DNA of 64,000 bases from the NCBI GenBank assembly GCA_963573385.1, contig CAUYLG010048306.1, positions 62,001-126,000 on the forward strand, given 5' to 3'. Source of the DNA: Cacajao melanocephalus (Eukaryota; Chordata; Mammalia; Primates; Pitheciidae). The position numbers and the translations under genes were made by a program. Position 1 is the first letter of the stretch; the number at the start of each line of letters is the position of its first letter. This document shows, piece after piece, positions 30,515-53,218 of the stretch. Below the pieces are notes generated by a model. That model was not told where the DNA came from. It saw only the letters and a program-made list of their open reading frames with translations, and ran no database searches.

Positions 30515-32344
30515 TTAAAGAGAAAAAAATTTTATTGTGATATAAAATGCACTTATAAAATGTCCACCAGAAGGCATGTGATTCTTCACTGCTATATAAA
30601 TTTATTGGGAATATGTTATTCACCATCTAGTTATGATAATGCCACCTAAAACATACTGTAAACGATGAGTTATACTCTATAACAGATGCATCACTGATTT
30701 TCAGCAATCATTGGTTTAATAATAATTAGTTTAAGACTATAATCACATCTATATTCTGGAATGTCCATTTACTTTAATGTAGTGTAGTAGAATTTAGAGT
30801 ATAATTGCACATAGATGGTACAGAAAAAACATTCACTTCTAAATTATTTTATACCTTCATGACAGGTAGTCTTCCTGACTGAAAATAATAGCTTTAGCTA
30901 TGGTCTGCAACACAGCTCCAGGATTCTTAATGCAATAATTTGGGTGTCTGTGTGTCAGTCTACATGTGCACCCACGGAACAACTTACATCTTTAGTAAAC
31001 AAGTGCAACATTATTGTCAGTTACTTTGCATGTTTAAATATTATAGTCTGATTATTTGTAAACAAACAAAACCCCACACAAATACTCTAAATTCTATTTT
31101 TAAAAAATCTGTCAACCCATAATTATTCTAATATGCTTTACTTACTTGAACACAAATTTCTGAAAGGTGCATATATTACCTTAGATAATAAGGTTTAGAA
31201 ATGAGTGCTTCACACTATGAAATGTGCATTTCTCATACTTGATTTACGCAGCATAAAGTTTAGATCAAGAAATTACAAATCCTGGATCCCCACAGTTCAT
31301 TTAGAAAATGCCTCAAAGTTATGGCTCTTGCAGCAGGTTTAACAGATTAACCATGAAGTGTTCTTGCTCCCTCTATTTCAAGTATCAGAGAAATACGAGG
31401 CTCAAAATCTCTAGGTTTTAACTGAAAATGCAAAGTATTAGAAAACAGTTAAACATGTTTTGAAATACAGTATTAATTGAAAGGAGATTATTAAGGTGTT
31501 TATCTGTGTTAGCCTGTTTAAGTACTAGGACTGTAAAGTAATTTTAAATCCGAGTATTTGCTCAGAAGTAATAAAGAACACAATTTGCCTATAAACGTGT
31601 GGTTTTGGAGAAAAAAGTAAATCCTGATTTTTAAAACTCAACATTTTTTTCCTTTTGAATGATATTAATTTAAATTTCAATCTGAACATAAATGTTTGGC
31701 CACACAGAGCATTAGATAAATTTACTAAGGCTGTTTAAAGTCCTTCAATGTCATCAGAAATCCTGTAGTATAGAAAATATCTGGTACCCTTAAAGTTTCA
31801 GAGTGAGCTGATCTGCAATGTTAATGCTGTTAAAAAAAAAGTCAAATATAAAAGGCTGCTGCAATATAAAGCACTATTTCTAAAAGTTGCAGACATGATC
31901 CTACAGTCTGACAAGAGTTAGCACAGCTACTCAGAGTAAGCAACTTCTGGCCTTTTCCGAGGCACACTAAAGTAGTATGAGTATTTTAAGGTCTTTCTGT
32001 CCCACAAGAAAGTAGTAAGTTTATCCTTCAAGACATCAGACTGTCTAGAACTGGCCTAACTGTATAAAATTTTAAGAAGTATGTGAAAGTGTGGAATCAA
32101 CACTATGAAAACAGTGTGACAAAATTAAGCATTATGTTGAACCCTTTTTCTAGCTTTAACTCAAAAATAGAAATCATGAGTCTTCTATAACATTAATTTT
32201 AAAAACACACAGAAGTGAAAAGTGCTATTTTCCAAAAAGTACAATTTTTTCCCTACTATATATCAACATGGAATGATTTCAGTTCTCCTGTACTAAAAGC
32301 TGGACTTTTAAAAAACTAGTATTGCAATGTTTAATTTGATGACT
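30515..32344 (-). other. TWF1: TWF1 3' UTR
   Basis: It follows the stop without repeats. A poly(A) signal (AATAAA on the - strand) sits at 30531-30536, so cleavage near 30510-30520 is expected. It contains an 8-mer match for miR-1/206 (30757-30764) and two matches for miR-30 (30995-31001 and 31057-31064). Confidence 0.75.
30531..30536 (-). terminator. TWF1: TWF1 poly(A) signal
   Basis: TTTATT on + reads AATAAA on the TWF1 strand, followed downstream by A/T-rich sequence, about 1.8 kb after the stop codon. Confidence 0.65.
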
Positions 32345-43120
<10,776 letters not shown>

Positions 43121-43499
43121 GGCGGCGGCCGCTGGCTCCCGGCTCCGGCGCTGAGTGCAGCGAGCGGCCCCGGCCGGCGGCTCCAGGAAGTGGCTGCTCC
43201 TCCGCCCGCCCCGGCGCGTCATTCGCCCGCGACCCGCGGCCGCCCCGCCCCGAGAGGCCGACTGCGAGCCGGAGCGCCCCCGCCGATCTGCTGCTGTCCA
43301 ACCTCCGGCCTCGAGACCCTAGTTCTCTTCCTAGGGTCCTGCCTCCGCTCTTGCTGCCGTCTCTCTGGCTTCTCCTGGGGGGAAATGCCGCAGAACCGAG
43401 AGATCTTAGTGCTCCCACGTCTGCCCTCTGGCGACCCCGCCGACGCTCCAATCGCTACCTCAGCAAAGGGATCCTCAAAAACGGAAATGATCATTTTCT

Positions 43500-45525
43500 C
43501 AAACAGGCATTTTTCAGCTTAAAAAAGATGTGCACATTATCTTTCTTGGTTTACTCTTTCTATAATCGATACCATTTAGTGTAGAAAAGCCTTCTCCTTG
43601 CTCCATTGTTTTAAAAGAATGAATATACTATAAACTGTCTCTCATCAAATTTTTCCACGATTTTAAATTGAGTTAATCTCAGACTGTTAACTTGTCTTTT
43701 CAGCTGGACACATTTAGAGACCTGGCGAATCTATCTCTTCATTCTGAAAAGAGACAGCCACTAAGAGACAGATTAGCTGATTTGAGTATTCCTCTGTGGT
43801 CGATTATACCATTTTAAATACTGCTTTGCTTTAGGTTGGCAGTTCATTATTTAATCCAGTAATTATTCAGAATTCACTTGGACAGATTTGTAAGGTAACA
43901 GCAGATATTACTTAAAAATCTTTTCCAATCCTGCTTTTAAAAACGTGTTTCCCTCTGAAAGGTAATGTTAGTTTTTGAGGGTTTTTTTTTTTTTTTTTTT
44001 TGGTACTGCTTCTCTACTGCTACTAGGTGGGAAGCTAGTTCTTATTTTGGGGGCCTTGAAGTGACACACAAAATTATAATCTGCCAATGAACAAATAATT
44101 TATTCAGGTCAATAATATAAGTGCAAGTTAATCAGTGTTCAAATACTATGCAGTGTATTTTTAATGAATGATTAACGGGCCTGCAGTTGTTTTTCTTTAC
44201 AAGGATCACAGCAAACAAGGTTATGTTCTATTCCCTGTTATCTGAGCTCTGTTTTTCAGACATATCCTCATATTCAGGAATAAACTAAATTTAATCTGAG
44301 TTTTATGACTTGTATGGATTTAAGAAATGTAGGGAGGAGTTTCATTCTAACCAAATTCTTCCTGACACAATGGTTCACCCTGATTTGCCAGTTTTTGACT
44401 ACATTGCTGAGCAGAGAGAAAATTGCATTGTTCACTTGCAATGTTTTGACTGATTCATATCCTGGTGCCTCAGGGAAGTTGCCTAAGAAGGTTGGCCTTG
44501 CTCAGAAGTACTGATGACAAAAATATAATTCTTTCATATTCATGCTTGGGAAAGACCACTGTATGCTCAGTCTTGAAGAAGAGGGATGTCCATTTAGGTT
44601 GGGACCACCCTGACAGCCACCAGAAAGTGCTAATTTACTGCCAGTACAGTAGTTTGACTTAAAAGCTGCAGGGTCTTGGGTGCCTTGCTCTGCTCTAGCC
44701 ACAGATATTTTCCCACTTTTCTTCATCTATTGTGTCTTCATTTAGTGAACATTTGCCAGAGCTTTCATGACAATAATACTTTAGATTTGTATGGTAGTTT
44801 ACAGTTTTCAAAGAATATATAATAGACTATTTAAGTACCAACGTAATGCTGTGTGAAGGGCTGAACAAAATACCAGGTTTTGTTTTTTAACTTAAAAGGT
44901 TTGGAAATTGAACCATAGCATGGGGAAATCAGTAGATTTCAAGGCTAAGATAAATGTCTGTAAGAAGCAACCCATTTTTAGACAATGTATGCAGATAAGA
45001 GGGTTTATTATGAAGCTATTGGAGAATCTTATAGATCTTGACAACCTGGTTATCACCTCTGCTTTTCTCTTCTTTTTTTCCAAATAGGCTCTCTCTACTT
45101 GTGCAGTCAAAATGGCTGAATACAGCTACCCTACACTTTCCAAATTGACAGGGTTGTAGCTGCATCCAGAGATTAAACAGCTCTTCTAAATCCAAGTTTA
45201 AAGTTCCTAAGAGAAAGCATGTGAATGATGCTGCGTGGCTTATGTCAAATCATCCTTGGCCAAGCTGGCTGGTTTACCCAATACACACTGCCCGTGAGTG
45301 AAAGGCAATTATCACAGGAGGAGAGATGAATCTTGGGTGTGGGAAACAGGCATAGAATTCCTACTTTTTACAATTTGTTAGAACTAATGTTTAGAACCTA
45401 TTATGGTGGTCACAAAACACAAATGCTTATAGTGGCAGTTAAATAACATAAATGGTTGAAGCTAATAAATGGAGACTGTGGCACTGAGAGGGAACACAGG
45501 ATCTATCTAAAAGGAGCTACTACTA
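43500..45525. other. Apparently unique intergenic DNA downstream of the TWF1 CpG island
   Basis: No gene or clear repeat apart from a 21-nt T run at about 43981-44001. Confidence 0.5.
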
Positions 45526-45665
45526 GGCAAGGTGGGGTGGCTTGCCCCTGTAGTCCCAGCTTTCAGGAGGCTGAAATGGGAGGATCACTTGAGCTCAGGA
45601 GGTAGAGGCTACAATGAGCCATGATCGCCCCACTGCACTCCAGCCTGGGCAATAGACCCTGTCTC

Positions 45666-45696
<31 letters not shown>
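45526..45696 (+). mobile_element. FRAM-like Alu monomer
   Basis: A single right-arm-type monomer (GTAGTCCCAGCTTTCAGGAG, GGGCAATAGACCCTGTCTCA) with a 26-nt A tail. GAGCTACTACT and GAGCCACTACT flank it as an imperfect target duplication. Confidence 0.82.
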
Positions 45697-45699
<3 letters not shown>

Positions 45700-45702
<3 letters not shown>

Positions 45703-47965
45703 CTACTGCTCAACTCTAGCTGGCTGATGCTCTGTGGGAATTCAAGTGCAAGATGACCAATCTTAAAATTTGCAAGTGATATTGGAACTGAGATTTTATG
45801 TAAAATCTCTATTTCAATTATATAGGAAAACAAAACGAAAAGAGGACTGTAACTGCAAGTCAGATTTGACCTTTGAAATGTAGTTTAGGATTTCTGACCT
45901 AGATCTTCTGTGTGGTCAAATGCCAAAGAATGACATTTTAAAATCACACCCTCTTTAAAGTAAGTTTACAATAGAAGAGACTATGATGTGTGTCACATTA
46001 ATGTAAGCAGTATACATGTTTGTGTATAGTGCATGCACACATGAAACTATAAAAAAAATTCATCCATCCATCTTGTTTCTTCTCTGAATTGAAATCTTTT
46101 TGTTAGATTTATTTCTTCTTTACTTTGTGAGGTAATTATAAAGAGCTGCACTTTTTGCATTAGATTTTCCTAGAGAAGAAACTCTGCTGTAAAATTTTTA
46201 AAAACACATAGAAGTTGTGTGACCATGAAGAACATTATTTAACATCTCTAAGTTTCCATTTTCTCTCTTGTTATATACCCAAGTCTCATGTTTGTCATGA
46301 AAATCAAGTGAGATATGACTTTATGAAGCTGTAACATGTATGATATGCTCTATGTATGTTGGGCTTCATATTTTGTTAGAATTAAGTCTAACACAATTCT
46401 TCACAATTCAGTATGTTTCAAAATAATAAGTCACTTAAAACAATGCAAATGGAGTTGGATTGAATTTCCAACCTCAAAAGCAACAATCCAAAGTTGATTT
46501 CTTATGTAGGTTCATAAAACCACAATATCACTGGGCCCTATGAACTGCTGTGTTTTATGTAACACATCCTTAGATTTATAAAGCATTAAATAAGAAAAAT
46601 AACCCTTTGGGTTATAAAAAAATGAGGATCAAGAATTAAGTAACATACCTTGACTGATATTAACTTTTATCTTATGCATGTAATTATAACCCTCAACAAT
46701 TCACAATAAACACCTGAGAAGATTGCTAAAACTTTTCACATAATGGAATATATAAGAGAAAATTCTTTCATTCCTATTGGACTCAGTGGTGCTTGAGAAA
46801 ACAGAACAAAGAGTCTGGGTTAAGGAATAGTTCAAGCAAATGATATTTCTTTATTATTTTCCCAAGTAAAATCTAGACTGAGGTAATGTTAATAAATGAC
46901 ACATACTTTCCAATGAAAGAAACAGGGAACACTTTAGTTCAAAAGAGCTGTTGATAATGATAAGGATGCATATTGGAATCAAAGTGCAGGAAAGCACAAA
47001 GCAACCAGCTTTTTGATGTATTATTTATAGTGAGATTTCCACGCTGGGTTGGAAAAGTGCCTTAGCAACAGCATCTTGAATCTCTTTCTCATTATCTTTA
47101 ATATCTCATGTGGGGTAGGATGGTTTAAATGCCTAATAGGAATATTTGCAAATCACTTTGAACATATTGCTCTCTTTCTTTTTCTCTGTTTCTCTGTCTT
47201 TGCTAGTGATGCGAATTAACACCTAAAAACCTCCCCTAACGTTTAAATAGCATGTACAGGAGATATTCTCTCATATGGATCCACAAAGGGAGACCACCTT
47301 CTATGTCCTTTATGTATTTCCGCAATCACAACACAGGCAACTCCAGACTTTCCATATTAAATAAATTTAGGGCCAGAATTTGTAGGCTGGTGGGAAGATG
47401 GTGCAAGGGGGACTATGAGCTGAGCTTGCATGCCAGGGTTTGTTTGTTTTATTCTGTTCTGCTGGATTTTTAAAAATAAATTCAAGAAAGGCATTCATAG
47501 CAGATTGGGAGGCAGGGCGAGGGGCAGGGATGCTCAGTGAGATTACAGGATAATTAAAGTCCCTTCACTTCCAGCCTAAACTACTCTTTGGAGCTGCCTG
47601 AAAATCATAGCCTCATGTTTGGGATCCAAAACAGATTAACCCTTTCACTAAGTGCTGCTCCACAACAATGACTTTATCATAAAGCTTCAATGTATCTGTT
47701 ACGTGTTTTCAGAATAGGCTAGGTCAGTATGGTGACCTTTATTTAGGGATGTGCCAATGAAGGAGCTAACTCTTACATTTTATGTTAATAATGGGAACAG
47801 TAACATAATGAATTCCAGAAAAAGAATTATTCAAAAGTCATTCATTAAGATAATTATATTGGCACATAGGTGTTGATAATGCTTTAATGATAGTTTTCAG
47901 TGAGATAGACAGTTGCTACACAATAATTTTTATTCCTTAACAACACAACAAGATTTTATTTGATG
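45700..47965. other. Mostly unique intergenic DNA
   Basis: A weak reversed MIR-like patch (about 46205-46370) is the only repeat I would suggest. No exon is supported. Confidence 0.45.
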
Positions 47966-47969
47966 TGGC

Positions 47970-48400
47970 AAGGTGCTCGGCTAAAAGTCCACATTTCTAC
48001 TTCCTTTGCAGCTAGATGTGGCCATGTGAGTAAATTTCAACCAATGATATGAAGAATTGTTGGGCGAATCTTCTTGAAAGGTTTCTTAAGTGGGGCTATA
48101 TAGTGGATGATGATCCTTTTCTATTTCCCTACCCCAACTCCTGTTTTCTGTTGGAATGAAGATGTGATGGCTGGAGTTTCAGCTGCTATCTTGGACCTGA
48201 GGCTATCTAAATGATGAAAACCACAAATTAGGATCATGGAAAAGAAAGACAAAGAATCTTCTGCATCCTTGTTGACTGTCACTCTCTCCTACCAGACCTG
48301 GCATGCCTTCCTCTAGAATTGTCTTACATTCAAGAAGAATAACTTTCATTCTATTTAAGCCACAATTAATTACAGTCTCTGTTACTAGCAGCCAAATATA
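47970..48400 (+). mobile_element. Old LTR-like element (possible MLT1)
   Basis: agatgtggccatgtgagtaa, gatgtgatggctggagtttc and gctgctatcttggacctgag form an order seen in old MaLR LTRs. Confidence 0.42.
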
Positions 48401-49510
48401 TTTTGTGAGGTATTTTGTTTTACCAAGACTGTTATGTAAAAATATCCTTCATCATACAGTTCATAGAGTGAAATCTTTCATAGCAGGTTGGTACAACACG
48501 GATGCTGTGTTATCAAATTCATTTGATTCCTAAATTTTAGGTTGCAATTAGTGAGAATTTGAGCAGCAAAGGACACACATGGTTTTAAAGTTGAAATTAC
48601 AGCAAGTTAATCTACAGTCTCTACACGTAACAAGATAGTGGCAAAAGTTTCCTATAACTTTGCTAAATAGAGAAGCAAATCAGCTGAGACCTGAAAATAT
48701 TCCTTTGCATAAAAGCAGCTAAATATGTCTTGGTTATCAGATTTAGAAATACTGTATATCTTTCAGCATATATTTCTGTATTCTTAAAACTTTAATGAGA
48801 TTCACTACTATAGTAAATGAAAAGATTGTAAGAGACACATATATTTTCTGAATTTTGACATTTTTCTTAGTGACTCATCCCAAGGTTATATAAAAATGTA
48901 TTCGCCATCCGAAAAAAAAAAAATGTTTCAGATTCTATTTGTTGAGTAGCATTGCTACACAGCTGAATATTACTGTGAACAAACATCAATAGTGTCTGAA
49001 TTTATGATGTAATCTTACAATTCTGGTTTGTACTTCATTCTTTGTTACCTACAGGCTTAGACTTGACACTGTTCTCTCTTAAATGAGTTCTCAAAGACAG
49101 CTCCTAAAAGAGAAAACCCTTGGGAGCAATTTCTCTCTGGCCTTTCATTTCAGCTGTTTGACCTGTTGTCAATGGAGAATTAAGCTTATTAGAGGAGACT
49201 GACCCACCCTTTTCTTTGTGTTCTTTCTCTTTACTCACTGCAGTGCAGCACATTTTACTACAATTAATGTGCACATTGGATTTACTACAGTGAAAGGAAA
49301 GTTAAGGATATATTTATATACTAGTGAGAGAAATGTCAAATTCTTATTTTTGTGCTATTCAAAGTTGAAGAAGAGTAAGTTAACCTTACTCTTCCACGTT
49401 CTTCTTGTTTCTGCTCCCTGGTCCACACTAGCCCTTACCCTTGGCAATTTTGACCAATCTTATTAAGCCAGTTGACTTTGATTTTATACTAGGCTGGGCT
49501 CTTAAGAAGA
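48401..49510. other. Unique AT-rich intergenic DNA
   Basis: Nothing supportable beyond a short A run near 48911. Confidence 0.5.
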
Positions 49511-49516
49511 AGCCAG

Positions 49517-49638
49517 GGTCGGGTGCAGTGGCTCATGTCTGTAATCACAGCACTGTGGGAGGCCGAGGAGGAAGGCAGGAGTTCTGGACCAGCCTGGGCA
49601 ACAAAGTGAGACCTCCCACTCCTCATGTCTACAGAAAG

Positions 49639-49678
<40 letters not shown>

Positions 49679-49837
49679 TTAGCTGGGTATAGTGGCATGT
49701 GCCTGTAGTCCCAGCTACTTCAGAGGCTGGGAGGCTGAGGTGGGAGCATTGCTTGAGCCCAGGAGTTCAAGGCTGCAGTGAGCTATGATCATGTGCACTA
49801 TACTCCAGCCTGGGCAACAGAGTTAGGCCATGTCTCC
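49517..49837 (+). mobile_element. AluJ-like element with (CA)n in its linker
   Basis: GGTGCAGTGGCTCATGTCTG to CAGCCTGGGCAACAGAG. A CA microsatellite (49640-49678) has expanded in the mid-element A-rich linker. Confidence 0.9.
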
Positions 49838-50078
49838 AAAAGAAGAAGAAGTAAAAGGAGAAGGAACAGGGGGAGAAGGAGAAGGAGAAGGAGAGAGGAA
49901 GAGGAAGAGGGAGAAAGAAGAAGAAGAAGGAAAAAAGAAGAAGGAAGAGGAAGAAGAGGAGAAAGAAAAAGAAAGCAAGGAAGTAAAAGAAAAAGAAAGA
50001 AAGAAAAGACAGAAGAAAGAAAGAAAGAAAGAAAAAGAAAGAAAGAAGGAAGGAAAGAAAGAAAAAGAAAGAAAGGAG
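49838..50078. repeat. Long polypurine tract (GAA/GAAA/GGA)n
   Basis: 241 nt with only five pyrimidines, grown from the A tail of the preceding AluJ. GAAGAA passes into GGAGAA and then GAAA units. Confidence 0.95.
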
Positions 50079-50269
50079 CAGCACAAGCAGCAGCTGAGTC
50101 TGCCACTCAAGTTCCCAGATTCGATTTTCCATTCAGGCTCCCAAGAGCACTTTTCTGTTTGGATCCCTGTTACTCACTGACTCAGTAGGTCCATCCCAGC
50201 TGCCTTCATACTCATATTCCTACCAGCCTTATTCATGATCCTGGATGCTGTTTCATTCAGGTTTTCTGA

Positions 50270-50560
<291 letters not shown>

Positions 50561-51727
50561 TGACTGGTTTTTTTCTCACTCTTCAAATCCTGAACTCTTT
50601 TCTTTCTCTTTCTCTGAAATAACATTACAGTTTATTTCTTCACACTCTGGCCCTTTGGTGTGCCAGCCTATGTGAGTCTCATCAGTTCATTTCCCTAGTC
50701 AGTGTTTTCTACACTCTCAAAGAAGCTCATTTCAAGGCCCTTCCTTACTCAGTGGCTGTTTCTTCCTGAATTGTTCTTTCACAAACAATAGCACAGATCC
50801 ATTTAAATCACATTTCACTTTCCTTGGCTCTAGTAGATAACCTCCAATTCATTTTAGCCTCGATATTTTTTGGTTTTAAACTCTGTTTTTCCTTTCTCCC
50901 TTCCTTTTTTTCCCTCCCTCCTTTCCTTTGTTTTACAACCATTGTCAGTGCCCTGAAATTTCCCATTTTTTCTAGCTCATTAACAGTGAAGTGGGATAGA
51001 GGGCAAAGATCCCTCGTAGATTTTCAGGTATAGTCACACTGTGACAGCACATCTTAGATGTTTATAATGGAGATGGACTAACATGTTGAAAAGGACACAG
51101 ATCTTTCTGTTCTGCATCTCTGTCTGAAACAGGAATACATTTGAAATTATATGTGATTTTCATTTAAAAAATACAGCTTTGAGTGAGCTGAATTGCACTC
51201 TGAGGAATTTAAAGGTTAAGAATACATCAGAGAGGCAGTGTTTCCCCTATAGAAAAAGCTCACTTCCACAACTTCCTACTTGTGTGATGTTGAATGGGAG
51301 ATGGTCAAAGGGAGCAAGAAGGGACCACAGCAGCAGCGTCGTCTCTGAACAATATTATCCCAGAATCGGTTTTGGTGCTTTGCAGGGCTGTTTCTATTCT
51401 CTTCCCTACCATCCTTCTAACATCGTAGCATATTTGTGACTTTCTTCCCATTGGCTTCTCTAGATGTTATCTCACCTAAGCCTGCTGATGCTGGGCCCTC
51501 TATTCTGGGCTGCACCTTTCCTTTCTCCTAGCACAGCTAACTCGTCCAGAGGCAAGCTTGTTCAGAATACTTGCCAGGTAACTGGAAGCCAATCTGGTAA
51601 ACTAATTCACCATGAGGAGCTCATTCACAGATTCATCAAACATTTATTGAGCACTGCAGCTCCTGTGGAGGTGTGAATGGCTGACCAAGACTGTTCCACT
51701 GCATTACCCATGTACAATGCAGCAACC
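50561..51727. other. Unique intergenic DNA
   Basis: A CT-rich patch near 50895-50930; otherwise no repeat or exon I can support. Confidence 0.5.
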
Positions 51728-51945
51728 TTGGGCTTTGGGGTCAGACAGTCCTGGGTTTGAATCTTACCCTGTCACTTGCTAGATATGTCATCCAGGAAAA
51801 ATTCCTTAATCTTTTCAGAAGTCTCAATTTTCTTATCTGTAAACTGGGAACAATAATAACTTCTTGCAGGTGATGCTGGGTTTTAAGGACAAAGAGATTC
51901 AGTGGCTAGCTCCTAATCAATGTTAAATAACTGGTGCTTGTTATT
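51728..51945 (-). mobile_element. MIR element
   Basis: ggggtcagacagtcctgggt, caattttcttatctgtaaac and gggaacaataataacttctt match reversed MIR. Confidence 0.62.
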
Positions 51946-52979
51946 AAATTATTGGTTGTCTTTCTCATTTATCATATATGAAGACCTTTGGATACAAATT
52001 GTCAGTGTCTTAACAATTAAGAATTTTAAGTCTTGTAACTAGTTGGTAAGAGCCATTTAGGAAGTCAGGGAAGTCTTCGTCTGCCTCTCACCCACACCAG
52101 TTATCTCAGTTCTGTCAATAGAATACCCTAGTATCAGCTGTCTGGAACTGATGCAGAGTGAATTGCTGAAGACACAGGAGAGGTGTTATAAGGATACCCA
52201 GAGGTACATTTTCAAATGAGGCAGTCTGGCTATAAAATACCGGGAAACAGCAACAGCAGATCATGAAGAGAAAAATAGGTCATTTGTTTGGAGTCAAGGT
52301 GTCAGGTAGCATACAAGGTGAAGAACCCAAAGCCATAAACACTAACAGGCTGTAAAAATTGCTACAACAGCCATAAACCAAAGGGCTGCCTTTTCACATA
52401 TGCCGGATGGAGAGAACTGCTGGTCATGCAGCTGTTTTTTTGGCCACACTTGCACACATGCAAAACAACACCATCAGCCATCAGTGGCATCATTTTGAAC
52501 ATTGATGACAATGATAAATAGAGACCTGATAGCTGGCTACCCACAAGGAGAGGAAGGCAGTGCAAGAGAAAAAAGGATAAAACTCCATTCCTTTTGTTTG
52601 ACACCCAAAAGTGTTATACTTTTCAAATGTTTACAGCTTCAAATTTTAGTGTGTTAAATTTTGGAACATCTAAATAAAACATCCATTTGTTTGCATATTG
52701 TTGTATATTGAGTAGGCTTTCTATTAGGTAGTTTTTGTGTTGTGAAGATTTTTAAAAATATTTTGTGCACAAATTTTAAGAGTTCTAAGCTCAAAGTCTT
52801 TGGCTGTCACTTCAAATGGCATTTGAGCAGTCATCTGGGGTTGTCAGTTTGGGGAAAGGGAGGAGATAGACAAAATGCCATTTGACTTATTCGAGGTAAT
52901 TGTGGGCAAGGTGTTCTGTTCTGCTCCATTATACTCCAAACCACTTTATTTCCTTCCACATCACAGTTAGCTCAATCCT

Positions 52980-53218
52980 GACTTTACTCACCTCCTGTCC
53001 ACTACCCAGAACGTTACCCACCTCCTGTCCATTGCTCATGACTTTACTCACCTCCTGTCCACTACCCACAATATTACCCACCTCCTGTCCTCTACCCACA
53101 ACGTCACCCACTTCCTATCCACTACCCACGACGTTATTCACCTTCTGTCCACTACTCATGATTTTACTCACTCCTGTTCACTACCTATGACTTTACTCTC
53201 CTCCTGTCTACTACCCAG
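52980..53218. repeat. 30-bp minisatellite, about eight units
   Basis: The units follow ACTTTACTCACCTCCTGTCC + ACTACCCATG, with a second version starting ACGTTACCCACC. They keep a strict 30-bp register and partly alternate as 60-bp dimers. Confidence 0.93.

Noticed and set aside
49778..50188. 136-codon R/K/E-rich open frame and its reverse-strand shadows
   Set aside because: They arise from the polypurine tract, where stops are rare; composition is pure repeat.
52900..53190. Open frame with ten-residue repeats (LTSCPLPTT-type), and the idea of a CRISPR array
   Set aside because: The 30-bp minisatellite period keeps frame by chance. There are no unique spacers between units, and the host is a primate.
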